From: Sphingomonas sp. MA1305
Lineage (GTDB): Bacteria; Pseudomonadota; Alphaproteobacteria; Sphingomonadales; Sphingomonadaceae
Reading direction: 5' to 3'
DNA: 64,000 nucleotides
Assembly (NCBI RefSeq): GCF_016107325.1
Contig: NZ_RCVT01000003.1
Coordinates: 62,001-126,000, forward strand
Positions 46,505 to 54,803 of this stretch are shown in pieces. A program made the translations under genes and the position numbers. Below the pieces are notes generated by a model. It worked only from the letters and a program-made list of their open reading frames with translations, had not been told where the DNA came from and did not search any database. The first letter of the stretch is position 1. The number at the start of each line of letters is the position of its first letter.

Positions 46505-46801
46505 TCAGCCGACCGACACGATCTTGAGGATCGTGTGGTTCTGGCGATGACCGTTGCGGCGGCGATAATTGTGACGACGGCGCTTCTTGAAGACGATGAC
46601 CTTCTCGCCCTTCGCCTGTGCGATGATCTCGGCGGCGACGGTCAGGCCCTCGACGCTCTTCAGCTCCGAGCCTTCGCCCGCGAGCAGGACGTCACCCAGC
46701 GTGATCGACGCGCCGGCTTCGCCGTCCAGCTTTTCGACGACGATCTTGTCTCCGGCGGCGACGCGATACTGCTTGCCGCCCGTGCGCACGATAGCGAACA
46801 T
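46505..46801 (-). CDS. rplU: Ribosomal protein bL21
   Basis: 98 residues, 50S subunit protein. [14 protein letters not shown] opens and [19 protein letters not shown] gives the basic rRNA-binding loop. First gene of rplU-rpmA. The frame is open upstream but family similarity begins at this ATG. Confidence 0.98.
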   Translation of the reverse strand: MFAIVRTGGKQYRVAAGDKIVVEKLDGEAGASITLGDVLLAGEGSELKSVEGLTVAAEIIAQAKGEKVIVFKKRRRHNYRRRNGHRQNHTILKIVSVG

Positions 46802-46933
46802 GGCTCTTGTCACTTCCCAATAAACATATGACCGCGCGAAGGCATGCCTTCGGCGGGATGAAGCGCGGCAGCTAAGGAAGAATGGCGGCGCTGTCAACCG
46901 CCGACGGTGGCGAAATCGGCGCCGTCGAAAGAC

Positions 46934-47314
46934 TCAGTGCCGGTGCTCGCGGCGCAGCGCGTAGCGGCCGTCGACATAGTCCGAGAACAGCCCGGCGATG
47001 GCGGGGTGGTCGATCGGCTCGTCGCTGTCGTCGGGCACCAGGTTCTGCTGGCTGACGTAGGCGGTGTAGCTCGATTCGATATTCTCGGCGAGCAGATGGT
47101 AGAAGGGCTGGTCCTTGCGCGGTCGCGCGTCCTCTGGAATCGCCTCATACCATTCCTCGGTGTTAGCGAAGACCGGGTCGACGTCGAAGATGACGCCGCG
47201 GAAATCGAACAGGCGATGGCGGACCACGTCGCCGATCGAGAAGCGCGCATGCGCGATCGGCGGGGCAGTAATCTCGGCCGGGGTGGCAGGCAGGACGCTG
47301 TCGTGGCGGGGCAT
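46934..47314 (-). CDS. hspQ: Heat-shock protein HspQ (YccV family)
   Basis: 126 residues. FSIGDVVRHRLFDFRGVIFDVDPVF, then WYEAIP and PFYHLLAEN, SYTAYVSQQNL are the family's signature; HspQ binds hemimethylated DNA and adjusts Lon protease in gammaproteobacteria. Start at MPRHDSVLP; the open frame further upstream merely reads the antisense of the tRNA. It lies next to tRNA-Ser at the edge of the core region. Confidence 0.93.
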   Translation of the reverse strand: MPRHDSVLPATPAEITAPPIAHARFSIGDVVRHRLFDFRGVIFDVDPVFANTEEWYEAIPEDARPRKDQPFYHLLAENIESSYTAYVSQQNLVPDDSDEPIDHPAIAGLFSDYVDGRYALRREHRH

Positions 47315-47445
47315 GACGCACAATTTAATGTCCTTTGCGCGTCGCACAAGCGCGCGGAGCGCTTGCCACGTCCCGACGAACCCGTTAGAGGCGCGCCCTC
47401 GACCCGCCCAGGGGGTGTCTAGGGACGCCCGCCGAGCATCCTCGC

Positions 47446-47535
<90 letters not shown>

Positions 47536-47651
47536 CACAGTCCTGCTAGATCTAGCGTCTATCAGAGTCTGCCCCCAGAAGCGCGGGCGTCTGCGCCTTT
47601 GCCCAGGCGCCTCGGTACCGAGAGAGCGGCGAGATTACGGTACTTTCCGGA

Positions 47652-47816
47652 AAAGAAGTTGATCCCGGCCTCCACCGCCTGACGCAGCAACGGACGGCTC
47701 GCCCCTTCGCCCAGCGTCCAGCCATGGTTGCCGCGATCCGGAATACCATAGGTCATGCAGCCGAGGCAAAGTCGCGACACGTCAAGGCCAGTGTGGCCGA
47801 GCTTAATATAGTCCAT
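47652..47816 (-). pseudogene. Aldo/keto reductase, N-terminal fragment
   Basis: The first 55 codons read DYIKLGHTGLDVSRLCLGCM and on to QAVEAGINFF, a clear aldo/keto reductase start. In intact relatives DTANVYS follows; here similarity stops at FF and the frame runs on into unrelated residues until a stop near 47562. The rest of the gene (about 280 residues) is missing. The break lies 117 bases from the tRNA end, so the deletion may go with an integration or excision event at the tRNA. Confidence 0.8.
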
Positions 47817-47885
47817 GGATGATCTCGCTTATCCGTTCGAGAGCAACAACGAGTGGGTGCCCGTTCGCCGCAAGTGGCGAACAGA

Positions 47886-48185
47886 TCATCCGATTCGGCG
47901 GAGTCGTTCGACGGCTGGCGGCTCGGCGAGCAACGCGTCGAAGCGGGCGGCGAGGCGGGTGAGGGCAGGGGCGCGGCCATGGGCATCGCGGGCGGCCTGG
48001 TCCGCCCAGCTCTCCACCATTACGACCACGCCGGGCGTGTCGCGGCTCTCATGCGCGTCATAGAGCAGGCAGCCCGACTCCGCGCGCACTTCTTCCAGCA
48101 TCTCGAGTAACGCGGTGGCCAGTTCCTCGGCCTTGCCGGGCCGCGGCACAAGGCGGGCGACGACGTGGACGATCCGGTCAGTCAT
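47886..48185 (-). CDS. Antibiotic biosynthesis monooxygenase (YgiN-like quinol monooxygenase)
   Basis: 99-residue ABM-domain protein (HVVARLVPRPGKAEEL, SGCLLYDAHES, VMVESWADQAARDAH). Relatives oxidise quinols or break down reactive small molecules as dimers. Its start overlaps the end of the oxidoreductase gene by 8 bases, so the two are translated together. Confidence 0.88.
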   Translation of the reverse strand: MTDRIVHVVARLVPRPGKAEELATALLEMLEEVRAESGCLLYDAHESRDTPGVVVMVESWADQAARDAHGRAPALTRLAARFDALLAEPPAVERLRRIG

Positions 48186-49209
48186 GCCGGGGCTCCCATC
48201 CTTCCAGAACGATCTTGCCGCGGGTGGTGGCGCTTTCGATGCAACGATGCGCTTCGGTCAGCGTGGCAGCGCTGATCGGCGACAGCGTCTCTGTGGCCGT
48301 GGTGCGAATGCGGCCAGCATCGACCAGTTCGGCGACCGTGTCGAGCAACCGGCCCTGCTCGGCCATATCGGGCGTGCCGAACAGCGAGCGGGTGAACATC
48401 AGTTCCCAATGGACCGATACGGCCTTGCGCTTGAAGCCGACGATGTCGAGGCTGGCGGGATCGTCGATCAGCGCGAAGCGGCCCTGCGGCGCGATCAGCT
48501 CGGCGATATCGGCCAGATGGCGATCCGTATGGGTGGTCGAGAAGACGAAGGCGGGGGCTCCGAAGCCCAGCGCGGCGATCTGCGGCGTCATTGGCTGCGA
48601 ATGGTCGAGGACATGATGCGCGCCGAGGTTGCGGACCCAGCCTTGCGTCTCAGCCCGCGAGGCGGTGGCGATTACGGTCAGGTCGGTCCGGGCACGGGCG
48701 ATCTGAATCGCGGCCGAGCCGACGCCGCCCGCGCCGCCAATGATCAGGATGGCGCGGGCACCGCCGGCCGGCTGGTCGGCGACCTTCAATCGGTCGAACA
48801 GCGTCTCCCAGGCGGTGATCGTGGTCAGCGGCAGCGCAGCCGCTTCGGCGACGCTGATGCTGCGCGGGCGATGGCCGACGATCTGCTCGTCGACCAACTG
48901 GTACTCGGCATTGCTGCCGTCACGCATGAGGTCGCCCGCATAGAAGACCTCGTCGCCGACTTGGAAGCGGCTCACCTCCTCCCCGACCGCCTCGACGACA
49001 CCCGCGGCATCCCAGCCCAGGATACGTTCGGTGCGCCCATCGAACGGCGAGGCACCCAAGCGTACCTTGGCATCGACCGGGTTCACGGACACGGCCTGTA
49101 CCTTGACAAGGATGTCGCGCCCGGTCGGCATGGGCTTCGGCAGTTCGACGTCGACAAGGGCGTCGGGTCGGTCGATCGGGCCGGGCTGGCGATAGGCAAT
49201 GGCGCGCAT
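48178..49209 (-). CDS. Zinc-type alcohol dehydrogenase-like quinone oxidoreductase
   Basis: 343 residues of the medium-chain reductase superfamily, NADPH:quinone reductase/YhdH-ZADH group. GWDAAGVVEAVG, AALPLTTITAWETL and the Rossmann IIGGAGGVGSAAIQIAR are intact; the structural-zinc cysteines are absent, as in quinone reductases. Strong ribosome site (GGAG, 8 bases). Transcribed away from the HxlR gene and shares its promoter region. Confidence 0.9.
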   Translation of the reverse strand: MRAIAYRQPGPIDRPDALVDVELPKPMPTGRDILVKVQAVSVNPVDAKVRLGASPFDGRTERILGWDAAGVVEAVGEEVSRFQVGDEVFYAGDLMRDGSNAEYQLVDEQIVGHRPRSISVAEAAALPLTTITAWETLFDRLKVADQPAGGARAILIIGGAGGVGSAAIQIARARTDLTVIATASRAETQGWVRNLGAHHVLDHSQPMTPQIAALGFGAPAFVFSTTHTDRHLADIAELIAPQGRFALIDDPASLDIVGFKRKAVSVHWELMFTRSLFGTPDMAEQGRLLDTVAELVDAGRIRTTATETLSPISAATLTEAHRCIESATTRGKIVLEGWEPRHD

Positions 49210-49286
49210 GGGTCTTGCTCCGTCTGATGGCCTGGATGACATAGGAACAGTGTCGCTTTCTGTCGTACGCACAAAAAACGCTCATA

Positions 49287-49302
49287 GTATCGAAAAGGAT
49301 AC
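49287..49302. promoter_or_regulatory. Palindrome between HxlR and oxidoreductase genes
   Basis: GTATC-GAAAAG-GATAC, a perfect 5-bp inverted repeat just before the HxlR start, in the 100-base divergent promoter. HxlR/QorR-type repressors bind such short palindromes. Confidence 0.45.
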
Positions 49303-49309
49303 CGCGCCG

Positions 49310-49657
49310 ATGGCCAAGGCCCGTCACTCCCGCCTGGATTGCACGCCGGGCTGCGCGGTGGAGGCGGCGGTGAGCCTAATTGACGGCAAGTGGAAGGCGG
49401 TGATTCTCTTTCATCTGCAGGATGGGCCGACCCGCTTCAACGAATTGCGTCGCCGCGCTGGGGAGGTGACGCCGCGCATGTTGACCAACCAGCTTCGCGA
49501 GCTTGAGGCGGATGGCTTGATCGAGCGTGAGGTCTTCGCGCAGGTGCCGCCTCGTGTGGAGTACAGGCTGTCGGAGCGAGGACGCTCGCTGTCTCCGATC
49601 ATCGCCGCGTTGAAAGCTTGGGGGGACGCGAACATGGACCTGTTCGCCCGGCGTTGA
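49310..49657 (+). CDS. HxlR-family regulator (QorR/YodB type)
   Basis: 115-residue winged-helix regulator. CAVEAAVSLIDGKWKAVILFHL, RFNELRRR and TPRMLTNQLRELEADGLIER are the family signature. Two cysteines near the N-terminus (LDCTPGC) match the thiol sensor of QorR/YodB, which respond to quinones and oxidants. Divergent from a quinone oxidoreductase, the classical arrangement, so it probably represses that gene and itself until electrophile stress. Confidence 0.92.
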   Translation: MAKARHSRLDCTPGCAVEAAVSLIDGKWKAVILFHLQDGPTRFNELRRRAGEVTPRMLTNQLRELEADGLIEREVFAQVPPRVEYRLSERGRSLSPIIAALKAWGDANMDLFARR

Positions 49658-49667
49658 CGACGAATAG

Positions 49668-49829
49668 CTAAGAGGGATCGCGACCGATCTGCCGGACAAT
49701 GCCGTTCAGGGCAGCGGTGCAACCCTGCGCGCGGCCGATGTCGTGGTCGGTGCCGGCCGAGTTCCAGAACATGTTGAGCGGCCACCGCTCCGAACAATGC
49801 GCGATCAGGCAGCATAGCGCGAGCCGCGC
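49668..49829 (-). pseudogene. Possible remnant reading frame
   Basis: A stop-bounded frame of about 54 codons contains ERWPLNMFWNSAGTDHDIG and RAQGCTAALNGIVRQIG, which reads like the C-terminal end of a protein. It has no start codon of its own, and the region upstream on the same strand is broken by stops in all frames. I do not recognise the parent gene. Confidence 0.3.
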
Positions 49830-50262
49830 CTAGATAGTGTCCAGTTTTCCCTTCCCGCCCAGGCAGCGGCCGCGCGCAGTAAATGGAGCGACAGGTCGAT
49901 GATGATCCGTTGGTGGCGCGACATGGCGGATCAATGGAAGTCGCGCGACTTGATCCGCACCATCTGCTCAGCGTCCATGCCATTGGCGTGGGGCGGCCAA
50001 CAGCTGTCGCGCCGACCCGGCCGCCACCCGGCGTCGCTGCGGACGGACAGTGTATCATCGAGCCTAGTGGCTGAATATCGGCCATTCACTGGATGAACGA
50101 AGGGTGGCAAATGGGACGAGGCAGAGCGACCTCAGACGTCTGGTTCTGGGTCGTTGCGGATAGCTAGACTGGAAGCGAGTGCGTGAGGTTCGCCGTCGGT
50201 GGAGCTGGAGACAGGTTGAAGACGGCTTTGCAACCGATGGCTTTTCACGCAACAGAAAGACC
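49830..50262. other. Degenerate intergenic stretch
   Basis: About 430 bases with only broken short frames, for example a 40-codon frame SRHQRIIIDLSLHLLRAAA on the minus strand. No repeat, tRNA or intact gene seen. It must contain the promoter of the LysR gene at 50263. Confidence 0.4.
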
Positions 50263-51165
50263 ATGGTTCCGCTAAATTGTGAGATCACGGACTTACGAGC
50301 CGTCATTGCCGTAGCGGATGCGAAAAGCTTCCAGCGTGCCGCCGATCAGCTCAACCTTTCGCAGCCAGCGCTCAGCCGCAGAATGCAGAAATTGGAAGCT
50401 TCCATCGGGACTGCGTTGCTCGAACGCACGACCCGCAATGTGCGCCTGACTCCGGCGGGAGAGGAGATCGTCCCGCTGTTGCGCCGCTTGCTGGAGGAGC
50501 TCGACACATCGCTGCTTGGCATGCTGGCGCTTGGCGAGCGGCAGGCCGGGCGTCTGACGATCGCCAGCATTCCAAGTGCGATGGTCAGGTTCCTTCCGGA
50601 GGTGCTTGAGCGCTTCGGCCAGGAGTTCCGCAACGTGCGGGTGCGGGTGCTCGACCTGTCGGCGACTGAATGCGCCGAGGCGGTGCGGACCGGCGAAGCG
50701 GAATTCGGTATCACCCTTCCCGTCACGTCCGACGGTGATCTGGCGTTCGAGCCGCTCATCGATGATCCCTATGGCTTGGTCTGCCGCCAAGACGATCCCT
50801 TGGCGGCGTTGGCGGATCCCAGCTGGTCCGATCTTGTCGGACGCCGGCTGGTGACGGTGCATATGGGCAGCGGCAACCGCACCGCACTAGAGGCGGGACT
50901 GGCGCGAGCGGGTGTCGAGCTCCGATGGTTCTACGAGGTGACGAGACTCACCTCGGCCCTTGCACTGGTGCAAGCAGGGCTTGGGCCATCGGTGCTGCCA
51001 CGGCTCGCCTGTCAAGGACCAGACGCTCGCGACCTGGTGTGGCGCCCCCTACGGGGGGGCGAGGTGGTGCGGACGATCGGCGTCCTGCGGCGTGCCTCCG
51101 CGCCTCTGTCGGTAGCGGCGTCTCGACTAATGACCTTACTTGCCGCGGCCTGGGTCGGCCGATAG
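50263..51165 (+). CDS. LysR-family regulator of the organic-acid module
   Basis: 300 residues: N-terminal helix-turn-helix (FQRAADQLNLSQPALSRRMQKLE) and a periplasmic-binding-protein-like effector domain (LTIASIPSAMVRFLPEVL). It resembles CbbR/TcuR-type activators of carboxylate uptake. Its 3' end overlaps the symporter gene tail to tail by 30 bases. GAAAGA before the ATG is a fair ribosome site. Confidence 0.92.
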   Translation: MVPLNCEITDLRAVIAVADAKSFQRAADQLNLSQPALSRRMQKLEASIGTALLERTTRNVRLTPAGEEIVPLLRRLLEELDTSLLGMLALGERQAGRLTIASIPSAMVRFLPEVLERFGQEFRNVRVRVLDLSATECAEAVRTGEAEFGITLPVTSDGDLAFEPLIDDPYGLVCRQDDPLAALADPSWSDLVGRRLVTVHMGSGNRTALEAGLARAGVELRWFYEVTRLTSALALVQAGLGPSVLPRLACQGPDARDLVWRPLRGGEVVRTIGVLRRASAPLSVAASRLMTLLAAAWVGR

Positions 51166-52392
51166 CTGCCCGCCGCTCCACCGGGTGACGAGCAGCGTGG
51201 CTGCAACGTTGGCTGTGCCGCTGGTCAGTGCACGGATTTCGGAGAGAAAGCGGTCGACCGCGATCAGCATCGCGGCGGACCCGACCGGTACGTCGGGCAG
51301 CAGCGACAAGGTCAGCAGCAGAGCCGAGAAGCCGCTGCCCGTCACCCCCGCCGCGGCCTTCGAGGTGACCAACATCACACCGAGGTAGACGACGATCCGT
51401 TCCGGCGAGAGCGCGACGCCGAGCGCTTCGCCTAGGAACAACGTCGCGACGATGAGATACGCTGCGGTCCCTGCGAGGTTCAACGAATAGCCGAGCGGTA
51501 CGGTCAGCCCAACGATGCTTCGCGGGCAGCCAAGCCGCTCCAGCTTCTCGATCAGGCGCGGCAGCACGACCTCGGTCGAGGAGGTGCCGAGAACGATCAG
51601 GATCTCGTCTCGGAAGGTACGGAGCAGTGTCCGGCCCGTAAGCCCGGTTGCTGCCCGGACGGCGAGTACGAGGGCGACAATCAGCATGCCGCAAGCCACA
51701 GCCAAAGTCGCCAGCAACAGGCCAAGCGAGCCGATGAAGCCGATGCCATAGGTCCCGACCGTATAGGCGATCGCACCGAAGGCACCCACGGGGGCAGCGC
51801 GGATCAGAAAGCCAAAGATCACGAACTGGAGCCGGGTCAATGCTTCGATCCCACGCACGATAGGCGCGCCCGCATCGCCGATGCGTAGCAGGCCAAAGCC
51901 GACCAACCCCGCAACAAACAGCACCGGCAGGACGTCACCTGCGGTAAAGGCCGAGAAGAACGTGTCCGGCACCATTCGGACCAGGAAGTCACCCGGCCCG
52001 GTGATATGCCGCCCCGCGAGCTGTTTCTGCAACTCCACCGCCGCCTCGGCATCGACGGGGAGGGGGAGCCCGCGTCCCGGCTGCATCAGCATCGTCACAC
52101 CCAGACCGATGCCTAGCGCGGCGATGGTGATGCCGAGGAAGACGACCATGCTGCGCAGCAGCGTCGCACCAGTGTCCCCGGCGGCGCCGTTGCGGACGAT
52201 GCCCTCGACGATGGTGCAGAATAGGACGGGCGGCACCATCATCCGCATCGCCTTGATGAAGGCGATACCCAAGGCCCCGAGGTCCTGGGCTAACGCAGGC
52301 GTCAGACAGCCGATCGCGGTCCCCGCGACGATTGCAACCAGCATCTGGACATATAGGTGGCGGATCAACCGCAGCTCCACTCTCCAAATCAT
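51136..52392 (-). CDS. DAACS-family dicarboxylate symporter (DctA/GltP type)
   Basis: 418-residue inner-membrane carrier with eight helices and two hairpins. SSTEVVLPRLIEKLERLGC, LTVPLGYSLNL and VTGSGFSALLLTL match DctA. Unusually, the NMDGT/NLDGT ion-binding motif reads NLAGT, with alanine for the aspartate that helps bind the cation. The rest of the substrate region (DRFLSEIRALT) is kept. Likely carries C4-dicarboxylates or a relative, possibly with different ion coupling. Divergent from the binding-protein gene. Confidence 0.9.
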   Translation of the reverse strand: MIWRVELRLIRHLYVQMLVAIVAGTAIGCLTPALAQDLGALGIAFIKAMRMMVPPVLFCTIVEGIVRNGAAGDTGATLLRSMVVFLGITIAALGIGLGVTMLMQPGRGLPLPVDAEAAVELQKQLAGRHITGPGDFLVRMVPDTFFSAFTAGDVLPVLFVAGLVGFGLLRIGDAGAPIVRGIEALTRLQFVIFGFLIRAAPVGAFGAIAYTVGTYGIGFIGSLGLLLATLAVACGMLIVALVLAVRAATGLTGRTLLRTFRDEILIVLGTSSTEVVLPRLIEKLERLGCPRSIVGLTVPLGYSLNLAGTAAYLIVATLFLGEALGVALSPERIVVYLGVMLVTSKAAAGVTGSGFSALLLTLSLLPDVPVGSAAMLIAVDRFLSEIRALTSGTANVAATLLVTRWSGGQLSADPGRGK

Positions 52393-52424
52393 GCGTCCCG
52401 CGCATTAAGCATACCGATCATTGC

Positions 52425-52435
52425 ATTTGTCAAAT
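52425..52435. promoter_or_regulatory. Candidate LysR operator
   Basis: ATTTG-T-CAAAT, a perfect palindrome with T-N9-A character, in the AT-rich 140-base gap between the divergent symporter and binding-protein genes. The nearby LysR regulator is the likely ligand. Confidence 0.4.
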
Positions 52436-52532
52436 CGATGCGTGTCGGTGCTTATTGGCGTGCAAGGCGTGACGGCTCAAGCCTCTGCCAGATCGAGAAC
52501 CCGCGCCAAGCGGGGCGTAAGAGAGGTTCCTG

Positions 52533-53390
52533 ATGGAAGAGCAACCCTTCAACTTAGAAGCAGTCGGGCCTCGACGGCGGACTTTGCGTGGCATCGTCGG
52601 CGCGGCACTGCTGCTGGGCCTGACCTCGTTCGCAGGTCCATTGCTCGCGCGGGATGTCACGCCCGCCAAAGTGCGTGAGCTCCACGTTGTTACTTCAGGC
52701 GGCTTTACCACCGCATTCGAAGCGCTGGCGAAGCAGTATGAACGCGATACCGGCGTCCATGTCGTCACCGAGCATGGACCGTCGATGGGAGACACGCCGC
52801 AGGCGATCCCCGCCCGGCTGGCGCGGCATGAGGATGCCGACATCGCCATCCTTGCACGTAGCGGTCTGGACAAACTGGCGGCGGCCGGAACCGTCAACGG
52901 CGCCACAGTGACAGATCTTGGTCTGTCCAGGATCGCCGTTGCGGTCAAAGCAGGGGCGCCGGTTCCGGACATCAGCACGCCGGACGCAGTCCGAGACACG
53001 CTGATCCACGCCAGGTCCGTCGCCTGGTCGGACAGTGCATCGGGCGTCTACATCCAGTCGACGATGCTCGATCGTCTCGGCATCGCGGATCAGGTCCGTC
53101 CCAAGGGCCGCATGATCCCCGCTACGCCGGTCGGCAAGATCGTTGCGGAGGGACAGGCGGAAATTGGTTTTCAACAGCTGAGCGAGTTGAAGCCGGTGAA
53201 GGGCATCCGCATCGTCGGCCTACTCCCCGAAACGCTGCAGAAGGTCACGGCCTTCTCCGCCGGCGTTGTCGCCTATTCTCCGCGTCAGGCGGATGCCCGC
53301 AGGCTGATCGCCTACCTCGCATCCCCGGAAGCCTATCCGATCATCCGCGACAGCGGATTGGAGCCCGCTTCGCAAAAGGCCAAGCCATGA
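52533..53390 (+). CDS. ModA-like extracellular solute-binding protein
   Basis: 285 residues with a signal peptide that contains RRRTLRG ahead of a hydrophobic core, so Tat export is possible. The mature part has the ModA fold opening (LHVVTSGGFTTAFEALAKQY), DADIAILARSGLDKL and a C-terminal YLASPEAYPIIRDSGLEP typical of molybdate-binding relatives. No ABC permease or ATPase is near. It overlaps the MFS gene by 4 bases (ATGA). Similar proteins accompany tricarboxylate transporters in other bacteria, so the ligand is more likely an organic acid than molybdate. Confidence 0.85.
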   Translation: MEEQPFNLEAVGPRRRTLRGIVGAALLLGLTSFAGPLLARDVTPAKVRELHVVTSGGFTTAFEALAKQYERDTGVHVVTEHGPSMGDTPQAIPARLARHEDADIAILARSGLDKLAAAGTVNGATVTDLGLSRIAVAVKAGAPVPDISTPDAVRDTLIHARSVAWSDSASGVYIQSTMLDRLGIADQVRPKGRMIPATPVGKIVAEGQAEIGFQQLSELKPVKGIRIVGLLPETLQKVTAFSAGVVAYSPRQADARRLIAYLASPEAYPIIRDSGLEPASQKAKP

Positions 53391-54706
53391 CCCAAGCCAC
53401 TCTCTCGGCTGCGGCAACAGCTGCGCCCGTGTCGGCCGAGCGCCGCAAGTCCGCCTTCAAGTCGATCTTCATCGTTGCCAGCGGCAACTTCCTGGAGATG
53501 TTCGACTTTATGGTGTTCGGCTATTACGCCACGTACATCTCCAAGGCGTTCTTTCCGACCGGCAGCGAATTCGCCTCGCTCATGCTGACGTTGATGACCT
53601 TCGGCGCGGGCTTTCTGATGCGCCCGATCGGCGCATTGGTGCTGGGCGCCTACATCGACAAGCACGGGCGGCGGCAGGGTCTGCTGCTGACGCTCGGCCT
53701 GATGGCGCTCGGCACCCTCGCGATCGCGATCACGCCCACCTATGCCCAGATCGGCGTCGCCGCTCCGATCATCATCCTGATCGGTAGATTGGTCCAGGGC
53801 CTCTCGGCAGGCGTCGAGGTTGGCGGCGTCTCCGTTTACCTCAACGAAATCGCACCACCGAACCGCAAAGGCTTCTTCTGCTCGTGGCAGTCGGCCAGCC
53901 AGCAGGCGGCGGTCGTCTTCGCCGCACTCATCGGCCTGATCGTGTCAACCAGCCTGGACCCCGTCACGATGCAAGCCTGGGGCTGGCGCATCCCCTTCAT
54001 CATCGGCTGCGTGATGATCCCGTTCCTCTTCGTCATCCGCCGCCACATGGAGGAAACAGAGGTCTTCCTGAAGCGCAAGGTGCATCCGCAGCTCTCGCAG
54101 ATCATCCGCACCATCGGCGGCAATTGGGGCATCGTCCTTCAAGGCGCGCTGATGGCGGTGATGACCACCGTCTTCTTCTACATGATCACCGCCTACACTC
54201 CGACCTTCGGCAACAAGGTCCTGTCGCTGACCCCGGGATCCGCGTTGTTCGTTACCGCCTGCGTCGGCTTGACCAACTTCGTGTTGCTGCCGGTCATGGG
54301 CGCGCTGTCCGACCGGATCGGGCGTCAACCGCTGCTGATCACCGCGACCCTGCTGGGCGCGATCCTTGCCTACCCGCTGATGAGCTGGCTGGTCGCCGCG
54401 CCAAGTTTCAGTCGGCTACTGACGGTCGAGCTTCTGCTCGCCGCCATCTACGCCACCTACAACGGTGCCTTCATCGTCTACCTGACCGAGGTCATCCCAC
54501 CTCACGTGCGCACCGTCGGCTTCAGCCTGGCCTACAGTCTGGCGACTGCGATCTTCGGCGGGTTCACGCCTGCGATCAGCACCGCGCTGATCGGGGCGAC
54601 CGGAGACAAGGCCATCCCGGGCGCCTGGTGCGCTGGGGCGGCGCTGTTGTCGCTGCTCGCTCTGATCGTCGGATCGCGTCTCACCACCGAGCGCGAAACG
54701 CACTGA
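53387..54706 (+). CDS. MFS citrate/tricarballylate-type proton symporter
   Basis: 439-residue transporter with twelve helices. The SHS/MHS-group hallmarks are present: DFMVFGYYATYI in helix 1, GAYIDKHGRRQGLLL after helix 2, LVQGLSAGVEVGGVSVYLNE, and DRIGRQPLL after helix 8. Closest to CitA/TcuC. Translationally coupled to the binding protein and upstream of the porin, so uptake of tri- or dicarboxylates through the outer and inner membranes is the likely job. Confidence 0.9.
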   Translation: MTQATLSAAATAAPVSAERRKSAFKSIFIVASGNFLEMFDFMVFGYYATYISKAFFPTGSEFASLMLTLMTFGAGFLMRPIGALVLGAYIDKHGRRQGLLLTLGLMALGTLAIAITPTYAQIGVAAPIIILIGRLVQGLSAGVEVGGVSVYLNEIAPPNRKGFFCSWQSASQQAAVVFAALIGLIVSTSLDPVTMQAWGWRIPFIIGCVMIPFLFVIRRHMEETEVFLKRKVHPQLSQIIRTIGGNWGIVLQGALMAVMTTVFFYMITAYTPTFGNKVLSLTPGSALFVTACVGLTNFVLLPVMGALSDRIGRQPLLITATLLGAILAYPLMSWLVAAPSFSRLLTVELLLAAIYATYNGAFIVYLTEVIPPHVRTVGFSLAYSLATAIFGGFTPAISTALIGATGDKAIPGAWCAGAALLSLLALIVGSRLTTERETH

Positions 54707-54803
54707 TCCTGTCACCCGCTGCGTATCAAGACGCGGCGGGCAGCCAAGTCGGTGATGCGCTGGCCAAGAGAGCCGGTGCCCACGCCCGGAGAGGATGTCA
54801 GCA

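Noticed and set aside
52533..53390. Complete molybdate ABC transporter (modABC)
   Set aside because: Only a ModA-like binder is present; no ModB permease or ModC ATPase lies nearby and the coupled gene is an MFS carrier.
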